DNA from: GAS188 sp963713805 | Lineage (GTDB): Bacteria > Pseudomonadota > Alphaproteobacteria > Rhizobiales > Beijerinckiaceae | Direction of reading: 5' to 3' | DNA length: 64,000 bases | Assembly (NCBI GenBank): GCA_963713805.1 | Contig: CAVQNF010000007.1 | Span: 310,001-374,000 of the forward strand | In this document: piece after piece, positions 28,013-37,260 of the stretch | How the letters are laid out: each line of letters opens with the position of its first letter | Numbering within the stretch: position 1 is the stretch's first letter | Notes under the pieces: model-generated | Told to the model about the DNA's origin: nothing | Seen by the model: the letters and a program-made list of their open reading frames with translations, nothing else | Database searches by the model: none | Program-made: the position numbers and the translations under genes

Positions 28013-29132
28013 ATGAATCGACCTAGCGGGCTCAGTCTTTCAGCAATCATCGCGTCCAAAGACGCCGGCCCAGATAGCTTATTAGGGTTGAGCGCGGTAT
28101 CGCTTCGTCGTCTTTGGCTACTCGTCCCGGCGCTCTGCGCATTGGCTTATCCGTCACTGTTGAGCTTGCTGTCCTCTGGCCTTGTCCTGGTGCACGGGTC
28201 GGCCTCGCCGAACGGGGTGATTGTTTGGGTCAGCGTCGTCGCTTCCCTAACACTGGCGCTAGCGGTGATGCTGGTCAGCTTTGTCTTTGGATTGGCGCTC
28301 GGATCACCGCATGTCCGGGATGATCCCGAGGGCTGTCGTGCCCGAAGCATTGCCCATTTGGCGTTTGCCACTCCCACGCTCTATGTGGGCTTCGGAAATG
28401 TCGCGTATTACGTGCTTCAAGCGCCTTCAGCGGCGCCGATTGCCTGGTTGGTCTTTTGGGCGTTGGTTGCGATGATAGCCCTGCTGGGCCCTAGGTCGTC
28501 GCCGATAGCACCTGCGATGACGCCCATCGGACATCGCCGGTTAGCCCTTGCCCACGGTGTTTCCGCCAGCGCGATACTGCTGCTGTTCATCGGGCCTCAC
28601 ATCGTGAACCATGCGGCCGGCTTCTGGAACGGGCTCAGTACACATCGCAATAATGAACGTCGTGCGCCGCGTTTATCGCGACGACATTGTCCAACCGGTG
28701 TTGCTGGCGTTGATCGGTTTTCAGATTCTGAGCGGCACCGCACTGGTGCGACGGCGGATGAGAATGCCGAGCGATTTCCTGGGCACTGTGCAGACCATGA
28801 GCGCAGTATTTGTCGGCGTTTATTTTCTGGCCCATATGACTGCGGTGTTTGCGACCCGCCATGCAGGCACGGACACGAATTGGATCTGGTTGACTCGCCC
28901 CAACGATAGCATGCTGGTTAGTCTTTCTCCTTCCAACCTTCGCCTGATTGCCCATTATTGGGTGGGGCCGATCGCAATTGTCGCCCACGTTGCCTGTGGC
29001 CTGAGAATGGTCTTGCTGCAACGTGATATTTCACCGGCGACGACCAATCGCATCGCACTGGCCCTAATCACTGCGGGAGTTGTTACGTCCAGCATCATCC
29101 TAGCCGCGCTGCTCAACGTCCACATCGCCTGA
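28013..29132 (+). CDS. Polytopic membrane protein with succinate-dehydrogenase cytochrome b-like His pattern (one frame break)
   Basis: A +1 shift near 28634 splits the gene; joined, it is 372 residues with about eight hydrophobic helices. Several histidines sit in helices as in diheme b-type subunits: SIAHLAFATP, LALAHGVSASA, GPHIVNHAAGFWNG, SVHIAIMNVVRRVYRDDI, FLAHMTAVFA, LIAHYWVGP and IVAHVACGLRM. This resembles SdhC/FrdC-like or cytochrome b561-like proteins, but I cannot assign a family, and no flavoprotein or FeS partner gene is adjacent. ATG 28013 follows GGGGGAAG. It is divergent from the MocR regulator, its probable controller. A small hairpin follows the stop. Confidence 0.65.
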
Positions 29133-29157
29133 GAAGATTGTAGGGCAGTCACGACGC

Positions 29158-29178
29158 GTCACTCATGACACGAGTGAC
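29158..29178 (+). terminator. Small hairpin after the membrane protein gene
   Basis: A 7-bp perfect inverted repeat (GTCACTC / GAGTGAC) with a 7-base loop starts 26 bases after the stop. It is weak, has no T-run, and the rest of the gap to 29335 shows no gene. Confidence 0.35.
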
Positions 29179-29335
29179 ATCTCTAAGGGGAGACTGTGGT
29201 GACCTTTCTAACGGGGCTCTACAGAGTATGATTCGCATAAGATATATTATGGAACTATCAGGAACGCCGCATAATTCGTTGAACGCGTTTCGAAATCCAG
29301 CCGATGATGCCCCCATTCCATCCGCGTGAATTGCA

Positions 29336-30130
29336 TCACAGGCTGAGCTGCATGCCGTCGTAGGCGGGCACGACATTCGGCGGGAGCGTATTCACGAGCG
29401 TCTCGTAATCGAGATCGGTGTGCATATTGGTGAGCACGGCGCGCCGCGGCTTGAAACGTTCGATCGCGGCGAGCGTCTCGTCCAGGCTGAAATGCGAAGG
29501 ATGCGGGCGGTAGCGAAGCGCATCGATGAGAAGCGTGTCGAGGCGCTCGAACATCGGCTCGGCCGGGCGCGGGATGCCGTTGAGATCGGGCGCATAGGCG
29601 AAATCACCGAGGCGCAAGCCCAGGGCCTCGATGTCGCCGTGCGGAAGCCGGTAAGGCATGAGCGTAAGCCGGCTTCCGGCGCGGCCGAGGATCGTCGTGG
29701 GCCCATCCTTCGCAAAATGCCTTTCGTTGAGCAGAGGCGGGTATTGGCTGCCCGGCGGGGTTTCGAAGATATAGCCGAAGCGCCGTTTCAGCGCGATCGC
29801 CGTCGCCTCATCCATAAAGGCGTCGAGACGCGCCCGCCCCGCGATCACGAGCGGGCGAAGATCGTCGACGCCATGGGTGTGGTCGGCATGCGGATGAGTG
29901 AAGACGATGGCGTCGAGCCGGCGCACCTTGGCGTCGAGGAGCTGCTCACGCAGGTCAGGCGAGGTGTCGACGAGGACGGTCATCGCGGCCTCGCCCTCAC
30001 CCGTTTCAAGGAGCAAGGAGCAGCGCCGGCGCCGGTTCTTCGGGTTTTTCGGGTCGCATTTGCCCCAATCCCCGCCGACGCGCGGCACGCCTCCCGAAGA
30101 GCCGCAGCCAAGAATGGTGACGCGCAACAC
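29336..30130 (-). CDS. PhnP-like MBL-fold metallo-hydrolase
   Basis: The metallo-beta-lactamase fold is shown by THPHADHTHGVDDL near residue 78 (the HxHxDH metal motif) and later His/Asp ligands in YRLPHGD and LTNMHTDLDYETL. The N-terminus VTILGCGSSGGVPRVGGDWG, with Cys residues in KCDPKNPKNRRRRCS, resembles PhnP-type phosphodiesterases. The 264-residue length fits. In alphaproteobacteria this gene regularly follows tatD, as here (15-base gap), at the end of the metG block. Its physiological substrate is unclear. Confidence 0.88.
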   Translation of the reverse strand: MLRVTILGCGSSGGVPRVGGDWGKCDPKNPKNRRRRCSLLLETGEGEAAMTVLVDTSPDLREQLLDAKVRRLDAIVFTHPHADHTHGVDDLRPLVIAGRARLDAFMDEATAIALKRRFGYIFETPPGSQYPPLLNERHFAKDGPTTILGRAGSRLTLMPYRLPHGDIEALGLRLGDFAYAPDLNGIPRPAEPMFERLDTLLIDALRYRPHPSHFSLDETLAAIERFKPRRAVLTNMHTDLDYETLVNTLPPNVVPAYDGMQLSL

Positions 30131-30145
30131 TTTAAGGCCGCCCCG

Positions 30146-30961
30146 TCATTCTGCCGGCGTTGAAACGGTCTCGCCCGAGCGTGACGCCGTAGTTGCCTTC
30201 TCGAAGAGACGGTGGAAATTCATCGTCGTGAGATCGGCGACCTCCTCGAAGCCCATGACGAGGGTTGCGGCGAGAATTTTCGCCGTCTCGGCCACGAATG
30301 CGGGTTCGTTGCGCTTTCCGCGGTAAGGCTCCGGCGAAAGATAGGGCGCGTCGGTCTCGACGAGCAATCGTTCAGGCGGCACGATTTTCGCGATACGGCG
30401 CAGTTCCCCGGATTTCTTGAAGGTCAAAACGCCGGAAAACGAGATGAAGAATCCAAGATCGAGGCCTGCGCGCGCCAATTTCTCGGTCGAGGTGAAGCAA
30501 TGGAGCACCGCCTTGAAACCCCCCTTCCCCATCTCCTGCGTCAGGATGCGGATCATGTCGTCATCGGCATCACGCGCATGGATCACGAGCGGCAAGCCGG
30601 TCTCGCGCGCCGCAGCTATGTTCTTGCGAAACACAGGGTCCTGCACGTCGCGCGGCGAGCGGTCGTAATGATAGTCGAGGCCGGCTTCGCCGATGCCGAC
30701 ACAGCGTGGATGGGCCGAAAGGGCGACGATCTCGGATGTCGCGACCTCGGCTTCCTCGGCGGCGTGATGGGGATGGGTGCCGACCGTGAAGAAAACGTCG
30801 TCATGCCGGGCCGCGATCGCCTGCAGCGCGGCGTTGCGGCGAACCCGCGTCGAGATCGTGAGAAAACGGCCGACACCCGCCGCGCGCGCCCGCGCCAGAA
30901 CCCCGGCCTCGTCGGCCGCAAGATCGGGAAAATCGAGATGGCAATGGCTGTCGACGAGCAT
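30146..30961 (-). CDS. tatD: TatD-family deoxyribonuclease / metal-dependent hydrolase
   Basis: The TIM-barrel hydrolase pattern is complete: MLVDSHCHLDFPDL at the start, THPHHAAE near residue 66, GIGEAGLDYHYD near 97, LVIHARDADDD near 132, VLHCFTSTEK near 157, and LLVETDAPYLSPEPYRG near 207. TatD enzymes act as 3'-5' exonucleases or quality-control nucleases in the cytosol. ATG 30961 starts at the first metal-binding motif and gives 271 residues. It abuts the metG stop, indicating one operon. Confidence 0.93.
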   Translation of the reverse strand: MLVDSHCHLDFPDLAADEAGVLARARAAGVGRFLTISTRVRRNAALQAIAARHDDVFFTVGTHPHHAAEEAEVATSEIVALSAHPRCVGIGEAGLDYHYDRSPRDVQDPVFRKNIAAARETGLPLVIHARDADDDMIRILTQEMGKGGFKAVLHCFTSTEKLARAGLDLGFFISFSGVLTFKKSGELRRIAKIVPPERLLVETDAPYLSPEPYRGKRNEPAFVAETAKILAATLVMGFEEVADLTTMNFHRLFEKATTASRSGETVSTPAE

Positions 30962-32520
30962 TACGGCTCCGCGGAGTTGAGCTCGGGCTCGACGAAGCGC
31001 GGAAAGATCGGGGCCGGGGCGGGAAGCGCGCTTGCCGCTTCCAGCCGGCCTGTCGCTCCGACATCCTTCAATTGGCGCTGGTCCTTGCTGACGCCGAGGA
31101 GGTCGAGCAGCCTGGCCGCCGCGCCCGGGATGAAAGGCTGCGTGACGATGCCCACCGCTCGCAACGTCTCGAGCGTCACATAAAGGACCGTGGCGAAACG
31201 TTCCGGCGCCGATTTGCGCTTCACCCAGGGTTCCTCGCTCGCGAAATAGCGATTGGCGGCGGCGATGATGCTCCAGATTTCCGCGAGCGCGACATGGGGC
31301 GCGAGCTGATCCATCGCGGCGCGAGCGCGCGCCGGCAACCCATCCGCTTGCGCCAGCAGCGCCGCATCGGCCTCCGAGAACCGGGAAGGCGTCGGGACAA
31401 GGCCCTCGCAATTCCTCGCGATCATCGACAAGGACCGCTGGGCAAGATTGCCGAGGTCGTTGGCGAGATCGGCATTGATGCGATTGACGATCGCTTCATG
31501 GCTGTAGCTGCCGTCCTGGCCGAAGGCGACTTCGCGTAAGAAGAAATACCGTAGCTGATCGACGCCATAGGCATCCGCGAGCGCGAAGGGATCGATGACA
31601 TTGCCGATCGACTTCGACATCTTTTCGCCGCGGTTGAACAAGAAGCCGTGCCCGAAGACGCGCTTGGGAACCGCGACGCCCGCCGACATGAGGAAGGCCG
31701 GCCAATAGACCGCGTGAAAGCGCACGATGTCCTTGCCGATGATGTGGTAATCGGCAGGCCAATAGCGCCAAAGAGGCGCGTTCTCGTCAGGGAAGCCGAG
31801 CGCCGTGATGTAATTCGTGAGCGCGTCCACCCAGACATACATGACGTGGCCCGGCGCGTCGGGTACCGGCACGCCCCAGCTCAGCGTGGAGCGCGAGATC
31901 GACAAATCCTGCAATCCCCCCTTCACGAAGCTCACCACCTCGTTGCGGCGCGTCTCCGGGCCGATGAAGCCGGGGTTTGCCTCGTAAAATCGCAGAAGCC
32001 GATCCTGGTAGGCCGAGAGGCGGAAGAAATAGGTCTGCTCCTCGGTCCATTGAACCGGCGTCCCTTGCGGCCCGAAGCGTTCGCCGCTTTCGCCGAGCTT
32101 GGTCTCGCTCTCGTCGTAAAAGGCTTCGTCGCGCACCGAATACCAGCCGGCGTATGTGCCGAGGTAGATGTCTCCGGCCGCCTGCATGCGACGCCAAAGC
32201 GCCTGGGAGGCTTCGTAATGGGCGGGCTCGGTCGTGCGGATGAAGCGGTCGCGCGAGATCGACAAGCGGTCGCACATGGCCACGAAGATCGGTGTATTGC
32301 GATCCGAGAGCGCGCGCGGCGTCAAACCCTCCTTCGCTGCGGTCTGCGTCATCTTCATGCCGTGCTCATCGACGCCGGTCAGGAAGAAAACATCGAAACC
32401 ATCGATGCGCTTGAAACGCGCGATGGCGTCGGTCGCGACCGCCTCATAGGCGTGGCCGATGTGCGGCGCCCCATTCGGATAGGAGATCGCGGTTGTGATG
32501 TAGAATTTCGCCTGGGTCAT
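30961..32520 (-). CDS. metG: Methionyl-tRNA synthetase
   Basis: This class I synthetase charges tRNA-Met. The HIGH motif is in NGAPHIGHAYEAVATDAIAR near residue 16, KMSKS in NRGEKMSKSIGNVIDPFALA near 300, and TGVDEHGMKM near 48. The anticodon-binding helical domain follows (about 360-505). There is no C-terminal tRNA-binding extension, and the zinc knuckle is absent, as in the shorter alphaproteobacterial form (519 residues). It lies between holB and tatD on one strand. Confidence 0.95.
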   Translation of the reverse strand: MTQAKFYITTAISYPNGAPHIGHAYEAVATDAIARFKRIDGFDVFFLTGVDEHGMKMTQTAAKEGLTPRALSDRNTPIFVAMCDRLSISRDRFIRTTEPAHYEASQALWRRMQAAGDIYLGTYAGWYSVRDEAFYDESETKLGESGERFGPQGTPVQWTEEQTYFFRLSAYQDRLLRFYEANPGFIGPETRRNEVVSFVKGGLQDLSISRSTLSWGVPVPDAPGHVMYVWVDALTNYITALGFPDENAPLWRYWPADYHIIGKDIVRFHAVYWPAFLMSAGVAVPKRVFGHGFLFNRGEKMSKSIGNVIDPFALADAYGVDQLRYFFLREVAFGQDGSYSHEAIVNRINADLANDLGNLAQRSLSMIARNCEGLVPTPSRFSEADAALLAQADGLPARARAAMDQLAPHVALAEIWSIIAAANRYFASEEPWVKRKSAPERFATVLYVTLETLRAVGIVTQPFIPGAAARLLDLLGVSKDQRQLKDVGATGRLEAASALPAPAPIFPRFVEPELNSAEP

Positions 32521-32558
32521 CCGCCTTGATCTTGCGTTTTAGGGCGCACGCTCGCGCT

Positions 32559-33593
32559 TCATGGCGAAAGCTCCGCGACATCCTTCAGAGACGTGAGGAG
32601 GAGAGCGCGTTTGTCAAGGTTGTAGGCGTCAGCCTCTCGCTTTCTGGCCTCGATCTCACCCCAGAGCCTCGCGGCGGTTTCGGCGCGCGGATCGAGATCA
32701 GCTGCTTGGCGGTTGGCGCGTTCGCGCAGCCAGTCGAAGATCGTATCGAAGACGATGTCGTAGGACGCCTCGCCTCCGCGCGCCCCCAAACGGCTCGCAA
32801 GCTTGAGCGCCGCCGCGCTCCTCGCCCTGGGCGGCGCTTCGAGGACTTCCCGCGCCATGCGGGCGAACTCGACCGCGCGGCTTTCGAGGAAAAGCAAGGT
32901 GCGCTGGACCGAGCCTTCGGCAAGCAGTGCCGCCTCCGCGATCGCGCCTTCGGATGCCTCATTTCCCGGCAAACGGCTAACGATCTCGACGATCTCCCGG
33001 GGGTCGAGAGGATCGAGCCGCAAACGCCGGCAGCGCGAAAGGATCGTCGCGGGAAGCCGCGCAGGCACATGAGCGATGAGGAGAACGAGCGCGCGGCCTG
33101 GAGGCTCCTCGATGATCTTCAGCAAGGCGTTCGCGGCATTGCGGTTCAGTTCATCGGCGGCATCGACGATGAGGACCTTCCATCCGCCCTCTCCGCTCGT
33201 CGACTGAAGGAAGGCCGTGGCGCGGCGCGCGTCATCGACGATGATCTCGGTGCGCGGCTTGCCGCTCGAGCCGATCGTCCGTTCCAGGAGAAAGAGGTCG
33301 GGATGGGCACCGGCGGCGATGCGACGCGCCGCCGGGTGATCCGCGGGAATCTCGAGCGAGGATGCGAGCTCGGCGCGCGCGAAAGGATCGGTCCCAGCGA
33401 GGACGAAGCGCGCCATGCGATAGGCGAAGCTCGCCTTGCCGACGCCTTGCGGGCCGCTGATGAGCCAGGCATGGGCGAGACGGCGCGTGCGCATCGCCTC
33501 GAGGACCTCGCGCTCGGCGCGTTCATGGCCGACGAGCCGGTGCGTCTCCCGCGCGAGGGCTATGCTCTCACCGCTGTCTTTGGTTTCGGGCAT
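32559..33593 (-). CDS. holB: DNA polymerase III delta-prime subunit
   Basis: Delta-prime is the stator of the clamp loader. The N-terminal AAA+ domain shows AWLISGPQGVGKASFAYRMA near residue 43 (P-loop), IIVDDARRATAFLQ, and VLIVDAADELNRNAANALLK near 155, followed by IIEEPPGRALVLLIAHVPARLPATILSRC containing the SRC motif. The C-terminal helical domain follows. ATG 33593 is chosen as the start of the conserved region (344 residues); it overlaps the end of tmk by 26 bases. Confidence 0.92.
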   Translation of the reverse strand: MPETKDSGESIALARETHRLVGHERAEREVLEAMRTRRLAHAWLISGPQGVGKASFAYRMARFVLAGTDPFARAELASSLEIPADHPAARRIAAGAHPDLFLLERTIGSSGKPRTEIIVDDARRATAFLQSTSGEGGWKVLIVDAADELNRNAANALLKIIEEPPGRALVLLIAHVPARLPATILSRCRRLRLDPLDPREIVEIVSRLPGNEASEGAIAEAALLAEGSVQRTLLFLESRAVEFARMAREVLEAPPRARSAAALKLASRLGARGGEASYDIVFDTIFDWLRERANRQAADLDPRAETAARLWGEIEARKREADAYNLDKRALLLTSLKDVAELSP

Positions 33594-34275
33594 CGGCGTT
33601 CTTCTGAAATCCGGGCGCGGACGACCCGGCGTCGGGTTCGAGGCGCGCCTTGACGAGGCGCAAGATGCGCTCGGCCACCTCATCGACCGAGCGTTGCGCG
33701 CTCACGACGACGCAGCGCTCGGGCGAGCGCGCCGCGATGTCGAGAAAGGCCTGACGCAGGGCCGCGTGATGCGCAAGCGCCTCGTCCTCGAATTTATCCG
33801 CCTCGCCGCCCGCGGCTCTTCGTGTGCCGAGCCGCTCGAGCGTGAGCTTGGCCGGAAGGTCGAGGATGATCGTGAGGTCGGGGGCCGTGTCTCCCACCAC
33901 CGCCTCCTCGGCCGCGCCGAGGAGGTCATCGCTCACCTTCCCGAGCACGCCTTGATAGGCGCGCGTCGAATCGGCGAAGCGATCGCAGATCACGATGGCG
34001 CCGCGCGCGAGCGCCGGGCGAATGGTGGCGCGCAAATGATCGGCGCGCGCCGCGTTGAAGAGCATCGTCTCGGCAAAGGCACCGTATGGCGCGGCCTTGC
34101 CGGAGAGCAAAAGGGCGCGAATGGCTTCGCCGCGCGGCGAGCCGCCAGGTTCGCGCGTCTCGACCACTTCATGGCCGAGAAGCCGCAAGGCGGCGGCGAG
34201 CCGCCCGGCCTGTGTCGACTTTCCGGAGCCGTCGCTGCCCTCGAAGGTGATGAACATGCCGCGGCGGCTCGCCAT
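33568..34275 (-). CDS. tmk: Thymidylate kinase
   Basis: The enzyme phosphorylates dTMP to dTDP. The P-loop is FITFEGSDGSGKSTQAGRL near residue 8, the substrate motif is TREPGGSPRGEAIR near 40, CDRFADSTRAYQG near 95 is the DRY-like motif, and IILDLPAKLTLERL lies near 130. The lid region RRAAGGEADKFED lies near 148. I give ATG 34275 (MASRRGMFITFEG); ATG 34257 is equally possible. It lies in the conserved carboxypeptidase-tmk-holB-metG order. Confidence 0.93.
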   Translation of the reverse strand: MASRRGMFITFEGSDGSGKSTQAGRLAAALRLLGHEVVETREPGGSPRGEAIRALLLSGKAAPYGAFAETMLFNAARADHLRATIRPALARGAIVICDRFADSTRAYQGVLGKVSDDLLGAAEEAVVGDTAPDLTIILDLPAKLTLERLGTRRAAGGEADKFEDEALAHHAALRQAFLDIAARSPERCVVVSAQRSVDEVAERILRLVKARLEPDAGSSAPGFQKNADARNQRQR

Positions 34276-34283
34276 CTCGACGC

Positions 34284-35488
34284 TCACCGCTTCAGCAGGC
34301 GGCGCACGGTATTGCCGCCGGCCTCCACGAGCGCATCCTCGGCCTGGCGGGTGAGCCCGCCCTTGCCGACGGATTTCGGCGGCGAAAAGCGGCACGTCGA
34401 GGATGGGAGACTCGACCTTCCGAAACCCGCAAGATGCCGATGCGCGTGCCGGCCGTGACCGGCGGCATCAAGGGGCCGTCATAGATCAGCCTCGCGCTCA
34501 GCTTTTCACGCGCGCCGCGCTGCGTGACGACGCGGATCGGCCCTTCGGCGCGCAGGTCGACGGTCGATTTCTCACCCCCGTAGACGCTCGCGCTCGCGAC
34601 GATCGCGCCCTCGGGAAAGAGGTCCTGCCCCTCGAAGGCGCGGAAGCCGTATTCGAGAAGCTTGCGGCCTTCATTGGCGCGGTCCTTCGCGGTCGGCGCC
34701 CCGTTGATCACCACAATCAGACGCTGACCATTTTGCACGGCCGAGCCCACGAGACCGTAACCCGATTCCTCGAGATTGCCCGTCTTGAGGCCGTCGGCGC
34801 CGATGTCCATCGTGAGAAGCGGATTGCGGTTGAGCTGGCGGATTTTGTTCCAGGTGAACTCCTTCTGGCCGAAGAATTTGTAGAGATCGGGATAGGTATG
34901 GATGATGTGGCGTGCGAGGAGCGCGAGCTCGAGCGCGGTCGTGCGCTGCTCAGGATCATCCGCTCCACTCGCATTCTTGAACACGGAGGCCGTAAGGCCA
35001 AGCTCCCGGGCGCGTCGCGTCATGAGCTCCGCGAAGGCTTGCTCCGTGCCCGCGATGCCTTCGGCGATTGCGATCGCCGCATCATTGCCGGAGAGCACGA
35101 CGAGGCCGGAGATGAGATCGGCGATCGGGATGTGGCTGTGGATCGCCGCGAACATTGTGGAACCGCCCGATGGCGCGCCGCCTTTGCGCCAGGCGTTCTC
35201 CGAAATGACGAACTCCTGGTCGAGCGAGATTCTCCCCTCCTTGATTTCATGGAACAGAATTTCAGCGGTCATCAGCTTGGCGAGGCTCGCGGGCAGCATC
35301 AGGCTGCGGCCATTCTTCTCGTAAAGGATGGTGCCGCTCTCGGCATCCATGAGCACCGCTTGCAGGGCCGTGGTCTGGATCGTCTCAGCGGCGCGCGCCG
35401 ATCCGCCGAGGCAAAGTGCCGCCGCAAGAAGGAGCGATTGCCAGAAAAGCTGGATCGTTCGGGAGCAGCGAAAGACGATGGTGGCCAT
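34284..35488 (-). CDS. D-alanyl-D-alanine carboxypeptidase (PBP5/6 family), two frame breaks near the 3' end
   Basis: This S11-family penicillin-binding protein trims pentapeptide stems in the periplasm. After a signal peptide (SLLLAAALCLGGSARA), the catalytic motifs are SLAKLMTAEIL (SxxK), VVLSGNDAAIA (SxN) and DGLKTGNLEESG (KTG). Two +1 shifts near 34414 and 34377 scramble the C-terminal beta domain and amphipathic anchor. Correction yields exactly 400 residues ending in GGNTVRRLLKR, a membrane-anchoring helix typical of the family. The corrected stop is 8 bases from the tmk start, restoring the usual spacing. Confidence 0.9.
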
Positions 35489-35593
35489 GCATTAAGGCGC
35501 GGCGCCGAAAATTGGCTGCACGTTTCGGGTCGGCTTTTCGGTGAGGACGAAGAAACGGAGGCGGCGCGCCGGTTCCATCTCAACCGATCCGGT

Positions 35594-36868
35594 CTAGGGC
35601 GCCTGGAGGCGCACGAATGTTTGCGGCCTCAGGCCAGCGAAGGGATTGCCTTTGGTGAAGCCCTGCGTATCCGACAAACGCTCGGGGGCGAAGAACAAGG
35701 TCGCAAGCTGCTTTGGCCGCACGGGTGGGCGCGGAGCGATCACCTCATCCTCATCGTCATCCGCGGCCGCCGGTCTCGAGATCACGCCAGGGGACGACTT
35801 GACGAGCGATGATTTGACGAGCGTCGTGATGCCGAGATCATACGGCCGCTCGGGCGGCAGCGGCGCGTAGGCAATCGTGGTGCGGGCGAGCGCATCATTG
35901 CGCACGACGGTCGTCGTCGCCTCGGGCTCACCATTGTCGTCGCTCGTCTGCAGCACTGCCGGCTCGAGCGCCGGAGCCTGGCTTGCGGTGGTCGCGTAGC
36001 TAGCCGTGGTAAAGAGGCTGGGGCGTGGCGCAGGCTCGCTATAGGCGACGGTCGTCGTCCCTTGCGTGATCGGAGATGCCGCAGCGCTGACTGCCGACGC
36101 GATCGCCGCGATCGGAGCGCCGGGGCCGGACGCTCTCGCCGTATCGGGAAGATCGGCGCTCGCGACGGCGATCGGCACGGAGCCCGGCCCGTCGAGCACC
36201 GCGCCCGAGCCATCGGTCCTCAAGGTCGCGAGCAGCTTGCGGTCGTCCGAGCCCGCAAGGCTCGCGGGCCGCAAATAATCGAGGCGGATCTGTGTCGTTC
36301 CGATATTCTTGAAATCGAGCACGTCGGCCACGCGTTCCGAAACATCCATGACGCGATTGGCGTGGTAGGGCCCGCGATCATTGATGCGCACGACAATCGA
36401 GCGGCCATTCCTGATGTTGGTGACCCGCGCATAGCTCGGCAAGGGCAGCGTCTTATGCGCGGCGCTGACCGAATAGCGGTCGAAGACCTCGCCATTCGCC
36501 GTCAGCCGGCCGTGAAAGGCGGTGCCGTACCAAGAGGCGAGGCCGACCACCGAATAATGCTTGACGTCTTCGGGCACATAGGTCCGCCCGGCGACGGAGT
36601 AGCTCGCCCCCACCAACCTCTGGCCGCCGCCTTTCGGAATCTCTTCGCCCTCCGCGTAAAGTCGCGGGCTCGCCCTCACGCCTAATTTCGGATCGATTCC
36701 TCCCCCCTGCCCGACGCTCGATTTCGAGGCGCAATTGGCAAGGAGAAGCGACACGCCGATCCCGACAAGGAGGCGCCACGGCAAGGCCGGCCAGGCGGTT
36801 TCTCGCGGCGCATTTCCGAGCGAATTTCTCGGCGCGGAGCGCCTCATCCTTCTCATAGCCTTCTTCAT
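35594..36868 (-). CDS. rlpA: RlpA-like septal ring lytic transglycosylase (lipoprotein)
   Basis: A lipoprotein signal (LLVGIGVSLLLANC) precedes a double-psi beta-barrel with GLASWYGTAFHGRLTANGEVFD near residue 110. The catalytic-type Asp lies in VVRINDRGPYHANRVMDVSE near 160. The remaining roughly 230 residues are Ala/Ser/Thr/Pro-rich and probably span the envelope; no C-terminal SPOR domain is visible, although RlpA proteins often have one. A short internal duplication (LVKSSLVKSS) occurs near residue 370. ATG 36868 is preferred to the TTG at 36874. It heads the carboxypeptidase-tmk-holB-metG block. Confidence 0.87.
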   Translation of the reverse strand: MKKAMRRMRRSAPRNSLGNAPRETAWPALPWRLLVGIGVSLLLANCASKSSVGQGGGIDPKLGVRASPRLYAEGEEIPKGGGQRLVGASYSVAGRTYVPEDVKHYSVVGLASWYGTAFHGRLTANGEVFDRYSVSAAHKTLPLPSYARVTNIRNGRSIVVRINDRGPYHANRVMDVSERVADVLDFKNIGTTQIRLDYLRPASLAGSDDRKLLATLRTDGSGAVLDGPGSVPIAVASADLPDTARASGPGAPIAAIASAVSAAASPITQGTTTVAYSEPAPRPSLFTTASYATTASQAPALEPAVLQTSDDNGEPEATTTVVRNDALARTTIAYAPLPPERPYDLGITTLVKSSLVKSSPGVISRPAAADDDEDEVIAPRPPVRPKQLATLFFAPERLSDTQGFTKGNPFAGLRPQTFVRLQAP

Positions 36869-37260
36869 ACGCAAAAGGCGCCCGAGGGGGAAGAGCCTTT
36901 CTCGACACTTCGTCGACGCGAAAGCGGCACTTTTTTCACCTCATTCGGCCTGATCGGCGTTTTCCTCGCGAGAGGCCGATCGCGCGAGTCCCGATCTTCG
37001 TTGAATCGATCCCCGCAATATTAACTCAAATGCGGTCAAATTGCGTTCGCGAATCACTCCGGAGCCGGCAAAATCTCATGTCGAGGTTAACGCGGGCTTC
37101 AAGGGCGCGCGATTGGGCTTGCTCAGCGAGATGGGTGAAGATGTTCACGCAAGCTCGGGCGGATGGTCCAGATGAAACCAATCGCCTCGCTCGGCCCGAT
37201 CGCTTCGCTCAACGTCACCGATTTCCGCGTAAGACGTTTGGCGCGCGCCCTCACGGCGTC
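36869..37260. other. Intergenic region between rlpA and ureC without a recognisable gene
   Basis: These roughly 390 bases lie upstream of rlpA and downstream of ureC, both on the minus strand. I see no conserved frame, no strong hairpin and no tRNA. The part near 36950-37080 is locally AT-richer and may hold the rlpA promoter, but no convincing -35/-10 pair stands out. Confidence 0.5.
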
